A stretch of DNA of 13,958 nt from Prolixibacteraceae bacterium. GTDB taxonomy: Bacteria; Bacteroidota; Bacteroidia; Bacteroidales; Prolixibacteraceae. This document shows, in pieces, positions 1-7,357 of this stretch (position 1 is its first letter; each line of letters begins with the position of its first letter). The notes under the pieces were generated by a model. It had not been told where the DNA came from. It made no database searches and saw only the letters and a program-made list of their open reading frames with translations. The position numbers and the translations under genes are program-made. The stretch is from contig JAFGGF010000206.1 in the NCBI GenBank assembly GCA_016930735.1, positions 1-13,958 of the forward strand, in the 5' to 3' direction.

Positions 1-312
1 GGTTTCGTCTTCGCCGACTTTCTGGGTCAGTCTTTTATAATGGTTGTAAACCGATACGGACAAAACTTTTTTTGCATGATCCTGCCCAATAACATATTGG
101 TCGAGAAAATCTTTTATTTCTTTGGGTTTGAGAAGTTTAACGCCTTTTAGGTCGAATTTGCTTTCGCGTTTAATTTCTTCGAGGATAATGGAATGTGCCT
201 GTTCGGCACAACGGTCGCATATATGAGCATCAATACCGGCAATCAGCAATTCAACATCTTTTTTGTCTCTCCCGCAAAATGAGCATTTATCGCTATTTGA
301 TTTTCCTGTCAT
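1..312 (-). CDS. clpX: ATP-dependent Clp protease ATP-binding subunit ClpX (N-terminal 104 residues, cut by window edge)
   Basis: ClpX is the AAA+ unfoldase that recognises tagged substrates and threads them into ClpP in the cytoplasm. Only the first 104 codons are present; the frame stays open to base 1, so the AAA+ ATPase body lies outside the window. What is visible is diagnostic: a zinc-binding domain with paired cysteines C10-x2-C13 and C32-x2-C35 (the second pair in HICDRC), then the linker KPKEIKDFLDQYVIGQDHAK at about residues 63-82 that opens the AAA+ module. The ATG at 310-312 gives the start expected for the family. It lies 4 nt after the clpP stop codon, so the two are almost certainly co-transcribed and translationally close. 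Family identity is secure; completeness cannot be judged here. Confidence 0.95.
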   Translation of the reverse strand, partial: MTGKSNSDKCSFCGRDKKDVELLIAGIDAHICDRCAEQAHSIILEEIKRESKFDLKGVKLLKPKEIKDFLDQYVIGQDHAKKVLSVSVYNHYKRLTQKVGEDET

Positions 313-316
313 GGTT

Positions 317-994
317 TTACTTGTTGTTTCGAACCAGAATTTCGTCAATCATTCCGTATTCAACTGCTTCCTCTGAAGTCATCCAGTAATCTCGGTCGGC
401 GTCTTTTTCCACCTGTTCAAAGGTTTTTCCTGAATGCTCGGCAATAATGTTATATAATTCTTTTCTGATTTTTAATATTTCACGTGCTGTGATTTCAATA
501 TCGGAGGCCTGTCCCTGTGCTCCACCCATGGGCTGGTGGATCATAATCCGCGAATGTTTCAGTGCCGAACGTTTGCCTTTTGTCCCGGCAGTTAACAAAA
601 CTGCCCCCATCGATGCAGCCATTCCGGTACAGATGGTTGCAACATTGGCAGAAATATACTGCATGGTATCATAAATTCCCAGGCCTGCATGGACAGCGCC
701 GCCCGGGGTATTGAAATAAATCTGGATGTCTTTTGAAGGATCAGTAGATTCAAGGAACAACAGTTGCGCCTGGATAATGTTGGCCACTGTATCGTCAATA
801 GGAACTCCGAGGAATATAATCCTGTCCATCATCAGCCTTGAAAATACATCCATCGATGCAACATTCAATTGCCTTTCCTCAATAATGGTTGGTGAAATAT
901 AACTGCCATAAGCCGAACTGTATCTATCCATAGTAAGGCTGCTAATTCCGGCATGTTTTGTTGCGTACTTTCTGAATTCGTTTTGATCTGACAT
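317..994 (-). CDS. clpP: ATP-dependent Clp protease proteolytic subunit ClpP
   Basis: This is the serine peptidase core of the ClpXP machine, which forms a double heptameric barrel and degrades proteins fed in by ClpX. At 225 residues it has the usual length plus an N-terminal stretch of about 25-30 residues that may be a propeptide. The catalytic triad is intact: Ser128 in GMAASMGA, His153 in IMIHQPMGG and Asp202 in ADRDYWM. The spacings of 25 and 49 residues equal those of the E. coli enzyme. The oxyanion-type glycine-rich segment FNTPGG (94-99) and the C-terminal EEAVEYGMIDEIL are also typical. It lies between tig and clpX on the same strand, the widespread tig-clpP-clpX order. A promoter-like element and an inverted repeat precede it, so it may be transcribed independently of tig. 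Confidence 0.97.
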   Translation of the reverse strand: MSDQNEFRKYATKHAGISSLTMDRYSSAYGSYISPTIIEERQLNVASMDVFSRLMMDRIIFLGVPIDDTVANIIQAQLLFLESTDPSKDIQIYFNTPGGAVHAGLGIYDTMQYISANVATICTGMAASMGAVLLTAGTKGKRSALKHSRIMIHQPMGGAQGQASDIEITAREILKIRKELYNIIAEHSGKTFEQVEKDADRDYWMTSEEAVEYGMIDEILVRNNK

Positions 995-1015
995 TCTTTT
1001 TTATTTAAATAAATA

Positions 1016-1069
1016 AACTTTGTATCCTGTTTTCCCGATAATCCGGGATTAACAACAAGATACAAAGTT
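1016..1069. repeat. Inverted repeat (11-bp perfect arms) between tig and clpP
   Basis: AACTTTGTATC at 1016-1026 is repeated in perfect reverse complement at 1059-1069. Inside it, TCCCG (1033-1037) can pair with CGGGA (1044-1048), and TGTT (1028-1031) with AACA nearby, so the whole element could fold as one long imperfect stem-loop. On the minus strand the distal arm is followed by a T-rich run (TTTATTTATTT). It could therefore act as a terminator for tig, as an attenuator in the clpP leader, or as a palindromic operator. The function is inferred; the repeat is read directly from the sequence. Confidence 0.7.
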
Positions 1070-1070
1070 A
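1063..1070 (-). promoter_or_regulatory. Candidate Bacteroidota -7 promoter element for clpP-clpX
   Basis: On the minus strand this reads TAACTTTG, an exact match to TAnnTTTG. It lies 68 nt upstream of the clpP ATG, and a T-rich stretch precedes it at roughly the -33 position without a clear TTTG. The element overlaps the outer arm of the 1016-1069 inverted repeat, so transcripts from here would start inside the repeat. It would allow clpPX expression separate from tig. Confidence 0.45.
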
Positions 1071-1108
1071 AAAAAAATGTATTCTAAAAATGAATGAGGC
1101 AATGTTAA

Positions 1109-2470
1109 TTACTTCATCATTTCGGAGAACTCTTTATTTGAAACTTCTTTTTCTTTAATGGAAGCCTTTTCCTGTACGACTTTCATAATTTTGTCTTCGT
1201 AAAGTTTACGGTACAATCGTTCGCGTTCGTCTTCTTTGTCAAGCATCATTTTTGCAAACGAATCCAATTGTTCATCGGGTACGTTTGGCATGCCATACTG
1301 CCTGAACTGTGCCAGTGCAACTGCCCTTGCATAATCTTTGGCTTCTTCGTCAGAAACCTTTAATTCATTGTCTTTTATAATGATATCGCTGATGATCTGC
1401 CATCTCAGGTCGTTCAGGAAATTATCAAAATCATTATCAATCTGTTCCTTAGTAAGGTTTTCGTTTTTAACTGTAATCCACCTTTTCAGGAAAGCTTCAG
1501 GTAAATCAAATTTATTTTTTTCAACCAAAGCATCGCGTGTATCAAGTGCAAACTTGTATTCTGAAGATTGTTTCAGATTGGCAGCAATTTCTTCCTTAAT
1601 TTTATTGCGGAAATCTTCTACGGTTTTTACATCCGAATCTTCACCAAATACTTTTTTCACTAAATCCTCATTAACTTCTGCCGGATTATATTCAGTTATT
1701 TCTTTAATGGTAAATTTAAATTCACTATCTAGGTTTTCAGCTTCTTCATGCCCGATATTCAGCATGTGGCCAACTTCGTGTTTGTTTTTGAAGGCTTTAA
1801 CCGGGTCGAAAACCAGAGAATCATCCTGTTTTTTACCAATAAATTCTTTTTTAATGTTTTCGTCTTTAATCATATTAATGGCAAGAATAACACCTTCCGG
1901 GCGGATTCCTTCTTCTAATTCTTTCCCGTCTTTATCGAGTTGGATAAAATTGCCCCTTACATTTGCTTTTTCAGATACTGTATCAACCGGGTCGTTGGTG
2001 CCAAACTGGCTGGCAAACATTTCAACCTGCTGGTCAATCATTTCCTCGTCAACTTTAATGATATAATAATCGTATTTGCTCCTTTTATCAAGGGTAACAA
2101 CAACTTCGGGTGAAAGGCCCATGTCAAAAACAAATTCAAAATTTTCCTCTTTATCAAAATCGATTGGTTTTTGAATTTCTTCATTCGGAAGCGGTTCTCC
2201 CAGAACAGGTAGCTTTTCATCCACAATAAATTTGGTCAGAGTATTTGAAAGCACCTTATTCACTTCTTCAACGAGCACTGCTTTCCCGATTTTTTGTTTT
2301 ATTAATCCGGCCGGAGCTTTTCCGGGGCGGAATCCTGGAATGCTGGCTGTTTTTTTGTAATCTTTTAAAGCCTTGTCAACGGCTTCCTGATAATCTTCTT
2401 TTTTGATGTTGATCTTCAGAACAACATTAACATCGTCGATATTTTCCCTTTTAATGTCCATTTTCTCCAT
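1109..2470 (-). CDS. tig: Trigger factor (ribosome-associated chaperone)
   Basis: Trigger factor binds the ribosomal exit tunnel and shields nascent chains. The 453-residue length fits the family (432 in E. coli). The N-terminal ribosome-binding domain shows the signature loop GFRPGKAP at 46-53, followed by a typical helix (residues 54-80). The middle region (about 165-260) occupies the FKBP-like prolyl-isomerase position but lacks the usual GD-x-V-x-IDF-x-G and IPGFE signatures, so isomerase activity is doubtful. The remainder is the helical, charged C-terminal chaperone domain. The ATG at 2470 gives MEKMDIKREN; the internal Met at 2461 (MDIKREN) is an equally plausible start, since GGAG lies just before it. 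The gene heads the tig-clpP-clpX cluster. Confidence 0.93.
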   Translation of the reverse strand: MEKMDIKRENIDDVNVVLKINIKKEDYQEAVDKALKDYKKTASIPGFRPGKAPAGLIKQKIGKAVLVEEVNKVLSNTLTKFIVDEKLPVLGEPLPNEEIQKPIDFDKEENFEFVFDMGLSPEVVVTLDKRSKYDYYIIKVDEEMIDQQVEMFASQFGTNDPVDTVSEKANVRGNFIQLDKDGKELEEGIRPEGVILAINMIKDENIKKEFIGKKQDDSLVFDPVKAFKNKHEVGHMLNIGHEEAENLDSEFKFTIKEITEYNPAEVNEDLVKKVFGEDSDVKTVEDFRNKIKEEIAANLKQSSEYKFALDTRDALVEKNKFDLPEAFLKRWITVKNENLTKEQIDNDFDNFLNDLRWQIISDIIIKDNELKVSDEEAKDYARAVALAQFRQYGMPNVPDEQLDSFAKMMLDKEDERERLYRKLYEDKIMKVVQEKASIKEKEVSNKEFSEMMK

Positions 2471-2491
2471 AGATTTCGATAAAACTGTAAT

Positions 2492-2508
2492 AACAGGTCA
2501 ATCCTGTT
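2492..2508. other. Short hairpin upstream of tig
   Basis: AACAGG (2492-2497) and CCTGTT (2503-2508) form a perfect 6-bp stem with a 5-nt loop. A run of T follows on the plus strand (2507-2511). No plus-strand gene ends here, and on the minus strand the hairpin would lie in the tig leader about 20 nt before the start codon. It may be a leader structure or chance; no function can be assigned. Confidence 0.3.
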
Positions 2509-2562
2509 TTTCAATAGTTCCATGTAATTATTGTTCAGGAACTCTGATTTTTAACATGAACA

Positions 2563-2600
2563 AAACCGCAAGCCTCTCCAAAAAGGAAGGTTCGCGGTTT
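2563..2600 (-). terminator. Terminator-like hairpin downstream of tRNA-Leu
   Basis: Read on the minus strand, AAACCGC (2600-2594) pairs perfectly with GCGGTTT (2569-2563). The stem continues inward with mismatches and wobbles (CCT with AGG) around a T-rich loop. It begins 9 nt after the tRNA 3' end and is followed by TTTTGTTC. The position and shape fit an intrinsic terminator or 3'-end processing hairpin for the tRNA transcript. The downstream U-tract is short, so the call is moderate. Confidence 0.55.
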
Positions 2601-2608
2601 GAGACCTG

Positions 2609-2690
2609 TGCGGACGAAGGGACTCGAACCCCCACGCCTTTTGGCACTAGATCCTAAGTCTAGCGCGTCTACCAATTCCGCCACGTCCGC
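2609..2690 (-). tRNA. tRNA-Leu (anticodon UAG)
   Basis: The minus strand folds as a complete class II tRNA of 82 nt. The acceptor stem is GCGGACG/CGTCCGC with discriminator A at 2609. The D-arm contains AATTGGTAGA. The anticodon stem is CTAGA/TCTAG with loop CTTAGGA, giving anticodon UAG, which reads CUA/CUG leucine codons. The extra arm is long (GCC-AAAA-GGC), as expected for leucine. The T-arm is GGGGG-TTCGAGT-CCCTT with two G-U pairs. The 3' CCA is not encoded. A matching promoter element lies just upstream and a hairpin downstream, so it is probably a single-gene transcript. Confidence 0.97.
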
Positions 2691-2701
2691 AAATTGCGGC
2701 G

Positions 2702-2709
2702 CAAAGATA
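2702..2709 (-). promoter_or_regulatory. -7 promoter element for tRNA-Leu
   Basis: The minus strand reads TATCTTTG, an exact TAnnTTTG match, ending 12 nt before the tRNA 5' end. A T-rich stretch ending TTTC lies 18 nt upstream, near the -33 position. The location directly ahead of a stable-RNA gene makes this the best-supported promoter in the window. Confidence 0.65.
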
Positions 2710-2818
2710 ATGTTTTTTTTATACCCTGAAAAAAATACTTAACGGTCAATACTATTATTTTGATTTTGTAAGAATTAGAACATAATATTAGTATTTAACT
2801 GAGTAGATTCAGGGAGTT

Positions 2819-2826
2819 TAATTTTG
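2819..2826 (+). promoter_or_regulatory. Candidate -7 element upstream of the DUF2723 gene
   Basis: TAATTTTG matches TAnnTTTG exactly and would give a leader of roughly 110 nt before the ATG at 2942. No convincing -33 TTTG is visible. It competes with the TATCTTCG element 40 nt further on. Confidence 0.35.
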
Positions 2827-2858
2827 CCCGTGATATTAGTTGTTTGATTGAAAAGGTT

Positions 2859-2866
2859 TATCTTCG
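2859..2866 (+). promoter_or_regulatory. Alternative -7 element upstream of the DUF2723 gene
   Basis: TATCTTCG followed by CAAA differs by one base from TAnnTTTG and resembles the element in front of the tRNA. It would give a leader of about 70 nt. TTTG at 2843-2846 is too close to serve as a normal -33 box. The 250-base gap from 2691 to 2941 otherwise shows no gene that I can support. Confidence 0.35.
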
Positions 2867-2941
2867 CAAATGATAATTTTTCAGCTTTTATTTTTTAGGA
2901 TGGAAGCGTAATACTGATTTGGGAAAGAAAATATTTTAATA

Positions 2942-5900
2942 ATGAAGAATTATAAATTTCTGAATAACTTATTTGGATGGATAGTAACCATTATTGCTGC
3001 AGCAACCTATTTGTTAACAATTGAGCCAACAGCCAGTTTCTGGGATTGTGGTGAATTTATAACAACCTCATATAAACTGGAGGTAGGGCACCCACCGGGA
3101 GCGCCTTTCTTTATGATATTAGGTAATGTTTTCAGCAACTTTGCAGGAAGCCCCGGGAATGTGGCAAAAATGATCAATTCATTTTCAGCACTGGCAAGTG
3201 CATTCACCATCATGTTTCTTTTCTGGACAATTACTCACCTGGCAAAACGCGTAATCGCCAAAAAGGATGAAGAATTATCGATGGGACAGATTATTGCCGT
3301 TCTGGGAAGCGGGATGGTTGGTGCGCTGGTTTATACTTTTTCTGACACTTTCTGGTTCTCGGCAGTTGAAGGTGAGGTTTATGCGACTTCTTCATTGCTT
3401 ACAGCGATAGTGTTCTGGGCTATCCTTAAATGGGAAAATGCGGAAGGGCAACCATTTGCGAACCGCTGGTTGATTTTAATAGGATATATAATCGGATTAT
3501 CTGTTGGTGTGCACCTTTTAAACCTGCTTGCAATTCCGGCAATCGTTTTTGTTTATTATTTCAAAAAATATCCGGTTACAAAGCAGGGAATTATTTTATC
3601 ACTGATTGCCTCAATTGTAATACTGGCAATAGTAATGTATGGAATTATTCCGGGGGTAGTTAAAATTGCTTTTGGATTTGAATTGCTTTCTGTAAATACT
3701 TTTGGGTTGCCGTATAATTCGGGTGTATATATTTATTTACTGGTTATTATTGCCCTTGTAGTATTTGGCATTCATTATACCCACCGGAAGAAAAAAGTTA
3801 TATGGAATACAGTAATATTAGGAGTTACAGTAATTTTACTTGGTTATTCATCGTTTGCATTAATAATGATCCGTTCTGCAGCCCATACCCCGATGGATCA
3901 GAACAGCCCGAATAATATTTATTCAATGCTTGGGTACCTGAACCGCGAACAGTACGGAGAAAGGCCGCTATGGTATGGGCAGTATTATAATTCACCCCTT
4001 GACCAACAGGAAAGATATATTGAGGGTAGCCCAATTTATATTCAGAAAGATGGGAAATATGTTATTACCAACTACAGGCTTCATCCGAATTATGACAATA
4101 AGTTTAAAACCGTATTTCCAAGGATGTGGAGCACAATGGAGTCTTTTCATGCGGATGATTATGTACAATGGGGTAAAATCAAGGGGCACAGGATCAGGCA
4201 TACCAATGAAATGGGAGAGACAGAAACCATAGTTAAACCTACTTTTGTTGAAAACATGCGATTCTTTTTCAGGTATCATGTCGGATTTATGTATTTCCGT
4301 TATTTTATGTGGAATTTTGCCGGGAGGCAGGATGATGTGCAAAGCCATGGAAGCCTGATCAACGGAAACTGGATCAGCGGAGTTAAATTTATTGATAACT
4401 GGAGGCTCGGAGACCAGGATACACTTCCTGAACATTTTAAAAATAATAAAGCTCATAATGTTTATTATTTCCTTCCAATGATTCTTGGAATCCTGGGAAT
4501 TGCCTATCAATACAGGAAAGGAAATGAAGGTAAAAAAGATTTGTGGGTTGTGACTTTATTGTTTGTAATGACAGGGCTGGCAATTGTGGTTTACCTGAAT
4601 CAATATCCACATCAACCAAGGGAACGCGATTATGCATATGCCGGATCGTTTTATGCTTTTGCAATCTGGATCGGTCTTGGTGTGCTGGCTCTTTACGAAG
4701 CATTGAAAAAAATAATTCCGTCGCTTGCCTCTGCCGGAATAGTTACAGTTGCTTCCCTGTTTGTACCCATACTGATGGGTGCACAAAACTGGGATGACCA
4801 TGATCGCTCGGGGAGATATACTGCCAGGGATCTCGGAGCCAACTATTTGATTACCTGTGCCGATAATGCAATTGTTTTTACCAATGGCGATAATGATACT
4901 TTCCCCCTTTGGTACAATCAGGAGGTTGAAGGAGTAGGTACCAATCAAAGGGTATGTAACCTGAGTTACCTTCAAACCGATTGGTATATCGATCAAATGA
5001 GAAGGAAAACATATGAATCGGAACCAATCCCCTTTGCAATGGCACCTGATAAATATACTCAGGGAACACGCGATTTGGTTTACCTGTTAAATGACCCCCG
5101 GATCAAAGGTTCAATTGATTTGAAACAGGCTATGGATTTTGTTGCTGATGATAATCCAAGGACAAAACTGTCGCAGGCTGATGATGCAGCGTATATTCCC
5201 GGGAAAATATTAAAATTCCCGGTTGATAAGGAAGCAGTGATCAGAAATAAAGTGGTACGCCCTCAGGATTACAATAATATTGTTGATACCATTACAATTA
5301 ATTTGAGTAATAAGAATTATTTATCAAAAGACGAAATGATGATTCTTGACCTTATTGCCAATAATAATTGGGAACGCCCGATTTACTGGGCAATTACAGT
5401 CAGTCAGGAAAAATTCCTGAATTTGAGCGACTATTTCCAAATGGAAGGTTTTGCTTTCAGGTTTGTACCCATCAAAGGAAATACTTCCAACGACAGGATG
5501 ACTTATGGGACAGTAGCTTCCGACATTATGTACAAAAATCTCATGGAAAAATTCCAGTGGGGCAACATGAATGATCCGAATATTTACCTGGATGAAAATA
5601 ACAAAAGAATGATGACAAACATCCGGAATAGTTTTAACAGGCTGGCAGGTCAGTTAATCAATGAAGGGAAAAAAGATTCAGCACTTGCTGTTGTTAACAG
5701 ATGCATGGAATTAATTCCTCATGAAGTTGTCCCGAATGAATATTTTGCCCTTGAAATGGCAGACAACCTGTTGAGGATGGGGCAAAAAGAAAAGGGACTT
5801 GAAATTATTACCAAAGCTTTTGATTATTATAACGAGAACCTGAGTTATTTTATAACACTCGATAATAAATTTCTGAATACCGAAGGCATTACCGATGAAG

Positions 5901-6025
5901 TTCAAAGGGCTTTATTTTATCTTCAGAAAATGGAGCGTTCGTGCCGTAATTATGGACTGGAAGAAATGTCTGCCAAAATAAATGAGTCATTCCAGGGGTA
6001 TTTATCAAAAGTAGGCTCGGTTTAA
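2942..6025 (+). CDS. DUF2723 / TMEM260-like GT-C membrane glycosyltransferase
   Basis: A large inner-membrane protein of the DUF2723 family (Pfam PF11028), related to eukaryotic TMEM260, a protein O-mannosyltransferase. The probable role is transfer of a sugar from a lipid carrier to exported proteins; donor and acceptor cannot be read from the sequence. The first transmembrane segment (about 11-26) leads into the conserved acidic loop SFWDCGEF (32-39) and GHPPGAP (49-55), the expected GT-C active-site region. About ten further membrane segments extend to roughly residue 615, with conserved HQPRERDYAYAGSF (557-570) before the last ones. Residues 615-1027 are soluble, start with conserved GDNDTFPLWY, and end in helical TPR-like repeats. 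It is followed 37 nt later by purD. There is no sign of truncation. Confidence 0.88.
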   Translation: MKNYKFLNNLFGWIVTIIAAATYLLTIEPTASFWDCGEFITTSYKLEVGHPPGAPFFMILGNVFSNFAGSPGNVAKMINSFSALASAFTIMFLFWTITHLAKRVIAKKDEELSMGQIIAVLGSGMVGALVYTFSDTFWFSAVEGEVYATSSLLTAIVFWAILKWENAEGQPFANRWLILIGYIIGLSVGVHLLNLLAIPAIVFVYYFKKYPVTKQGIILSLIASIVILAIVMYGIIPGVVKIAFGFELLSVNTFGLPYNSGVYIYLLVIIALVVFGIHYTHRKKKVIWNTVILGVTVILLGYSSFALIMIRSAAHTPMDQNSPNNIYSMLGYLNREQYGERPLWYGQYYNSPLDQQERYIEGSPIYIQKDGKYVITNYRLHPNYDNKFKTVFPRMWSTMESFHADDYVQWGKIKGHRIRHTNEMGETETIVKPTFVENMRFFFRYHVGFMYFRYFMWNFAGRQDDVQSHGSLINGNWISGVKFIDNWRLGDQDTLPEHFKNNKAHNVYYFLPMILGILGIAYQYRKGNEGKKDLWVVTLLFVMTGLAIVVYLNQYPHQPRERDYAYAGSFYAFAIWIGLGVLALYEALKKIIPSLASAGIVTVASLFVPILMGAQNWDDHDRSGRYTARDLGANYLITCADNAIVFTNGDNDTFPLWYNQEVEGVGTNQRVCNLSYLQTDWYIDQMRRKTYESEPIPFAMAPDKYTQGTRDLVYLLNDPRIKGSIDLKQAMDFVADDNPRTKLSQADDAAYIPGKILKFPVDKEAVIRNKVVRPQDYNNIVDTITINLSNKNYLSKDEMMILDLIANNNWERPIYWAITVSQEKFLNLSDYFQMEGFAFRFVPIKGNTSNDRMTYGTVASDIMYKNLMEKFQWGNMNDPNIYLDENNKRMMTNIRNSFNRLAGQLINEGKKDSALAVVNRCMELIPHEVVPNEYFALEMADNLLRMGQKEKGLEIITKAFDYYNENLSYFITLDNKFLNTEGITDEVQRALFYLQKMERSCRNYGLEEMSAKINESFQGYLSKVGSV

Positions 6026-6062
6026 AGTTGTCAGAATTAATTTAATAAGATAAACAGTTTCG

Positions 6063-7331
6063 ATGAATATTTTAATTATAGGTTCCGGTGGCCGTGAACA
6101 TGCCCTGGGTTGGAAAATCTGTCAAAGTGAAAAAACAACGAAGCTTTTTTTTGCGCCTGGTAATGCAGGCACATCTGAAATTGGTGAAAATATCCCGGTT
6201 GGGGTATCCGACTTTGCAGGAATTAAAGAAATTGTTTTGAAAAATCAAATTGACATGATTATTGTCGGGCCGGAAGTTCCGCTTGTTGAAGGGATCCATG
6301 ATTATATTTCATCCGATAATGATTTAAAAGGAATTAAGGTTGTCGGACCCAAAAAATCAGGTGCACAACTGGAAGGAAGTAAAGATTTTGCCAAGGAATT
6401 TATGAAAAAGTATAATATTCCAACGGCAGGATTTATTACTGTTTCGAATAAAAATCTTACAGAGGGTTTTGAATTTCTGTCATCGAAAAAACCACCTTAT
6501 GTATTAAAAGCCGATGGGCTGGCAGCAGGGAAAGGAGTACTGATAATTGATTCGCTCGAAGAAGCAAAACAATTGCTGAGCGAAATGCTCAACGGGAAAT
6601 TTGGCGATGCCAGTAAAAAGGTTGTGATTGAAGAATTCCTTTCAGGTATTGAAGTTTCTGTGTTTGTAATTACAGATGGAAAAAATTATAAAATTCTTCC
6701 TGAAGCTAAGGATTATAAACGTATTGGTGAAGGTGACACCGGGTTAAATACCGGAGGCATGGGAGCAATCTCTCCTGTACCTTTTGCTGATGACGAGTTT
6801 ATGAAAAAAGTAGAAGCACGGATCATAAAACCAACAATTGAAGGTATTCAGAAATCGGAACTTGAGTATAATGGCTTTATATTTTTCGGTCTGATAAATG
6901 TTCAGGGCAATCCATATGTAATTGAATACAATGTCAGGATGGGTGATCCGGAAACAGAAGCTGTAATGCTCAGGGTAAAATCCGATTTTGTTTCATTGCT
7001 TGAAGGGGCTGCCGAAGGAACTCTGGATAAAAAGTCAATTGAATTTGATGACCGCCAGGCAGTTACAGTCATACTGGTTTCCGGCGGATACCCCGGAAGT
7101 TATGAAAAGGGCAAGGTAATTACAGGAACTGAAGATGTGGAAGACAGTATTGTTTTTCATGCCGGCACTAAAGAAAAAAATTCTGAAATTGTTACAAACG
7201 GGGGCAGAGTAATTGCAGTCAGCTCATACGGAAATAGTATGAAAGAAGCCCTTTCTAAGTCATATAAAAATGCTGAAAAAATAGTTTTTGATAAAAAATA
7301 TTTCCGAAAAGACCTGGGATTTGACCTTTAA
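6063..7331 (+). CDS. purD: Phosphoribosylamine-glycine ligase (GAR synthetase)
   Basis: PurD catalyses the second step of de novo purine synthesis: phosphoribosylamine plus glycine plus ATP gives glycinamide ribonucleotide. The 422-residue length is normal. The N-terminal domain opens with NILIIGSGGREHALGW (2-17). The ATP-grasp domain has PYVLKADGLAAGKGV (145-159), an acidic VVIEEFLSG segment (187-195), GEGDTGLNTGGMGA (222-235) and the PurD signature RMGDPETE (292-299) bearing metal ligands. The C-terminal domain follows (about 325-422). All expected parts are present and intact. It lies 37 nt after the glycosyltransferase gene and 26 nt before the DUF6427-like gene, so a shared transcript is likely. 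No purine riboswitch is visible in the short upstream gap. Confidence 0.97.
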   Translation: MNILIIGSGGREHALGWKICQSEKTTKLFFAPGNAGTSEIGENIPVGVSDFAGIKEIVLKNQIDMIIVGPEVPLVEGIHDYISSDNDLKGIKVVGPKKSGAQLEGSKDFAKEFMKKYNIPTAGFITVSNKNLTEGFEFLSSKKPPYVLKADGLAAGKGVLIIDSLEEAKQLLSEMLNGKFGDASKKVVIEEFLSGIEVSVFVITDGKNYKILPEAKDYKRIGEGDTGLNTGGMGAISPVPFADDEFMKKVEARIIKPTIEGIQKSELEYNGFIFFGLINVQGNPYVIEYNVRMGDPETEAVMLRVKSDFVSLLEGAAEGTLDKKSIEFDDRQAVTVILVSGGYPGSYEKGKVITGTEDVEDSIVFHAGTKEKNSEIVTNGGRVIAVSSYGNSMKEALSKSYKNAEKIVFDKKYFRKDLGFDL

Positions 7332-7357
7332 ATTTCCAGGAAAAATGTCATAAAATT

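Noticed and set aside
1338..2066. Plus-strand 242-codon open frame, serine- and leucine-rich
   Set aside because: Lies wholly antisense to trigger factor; its composition is what the complement of a lysine/glutamate-rich gene gives, and no family is recognisable.
2403..2657. Plus-strand 84-codon open frame ending in DEGTRTPTPFGTRS
   Set aside because: Its C-terminal part is the antisense translation of tRNA-Leu, a well-known spurious peptide in databases; the rest lies antisense to the tig start and leader.
3992..4510. Minus-strand 172-codon open frame
   Set aside because: Antisense shadow inside the intact DUF2723 gene, with no recognisable domain or promoter.
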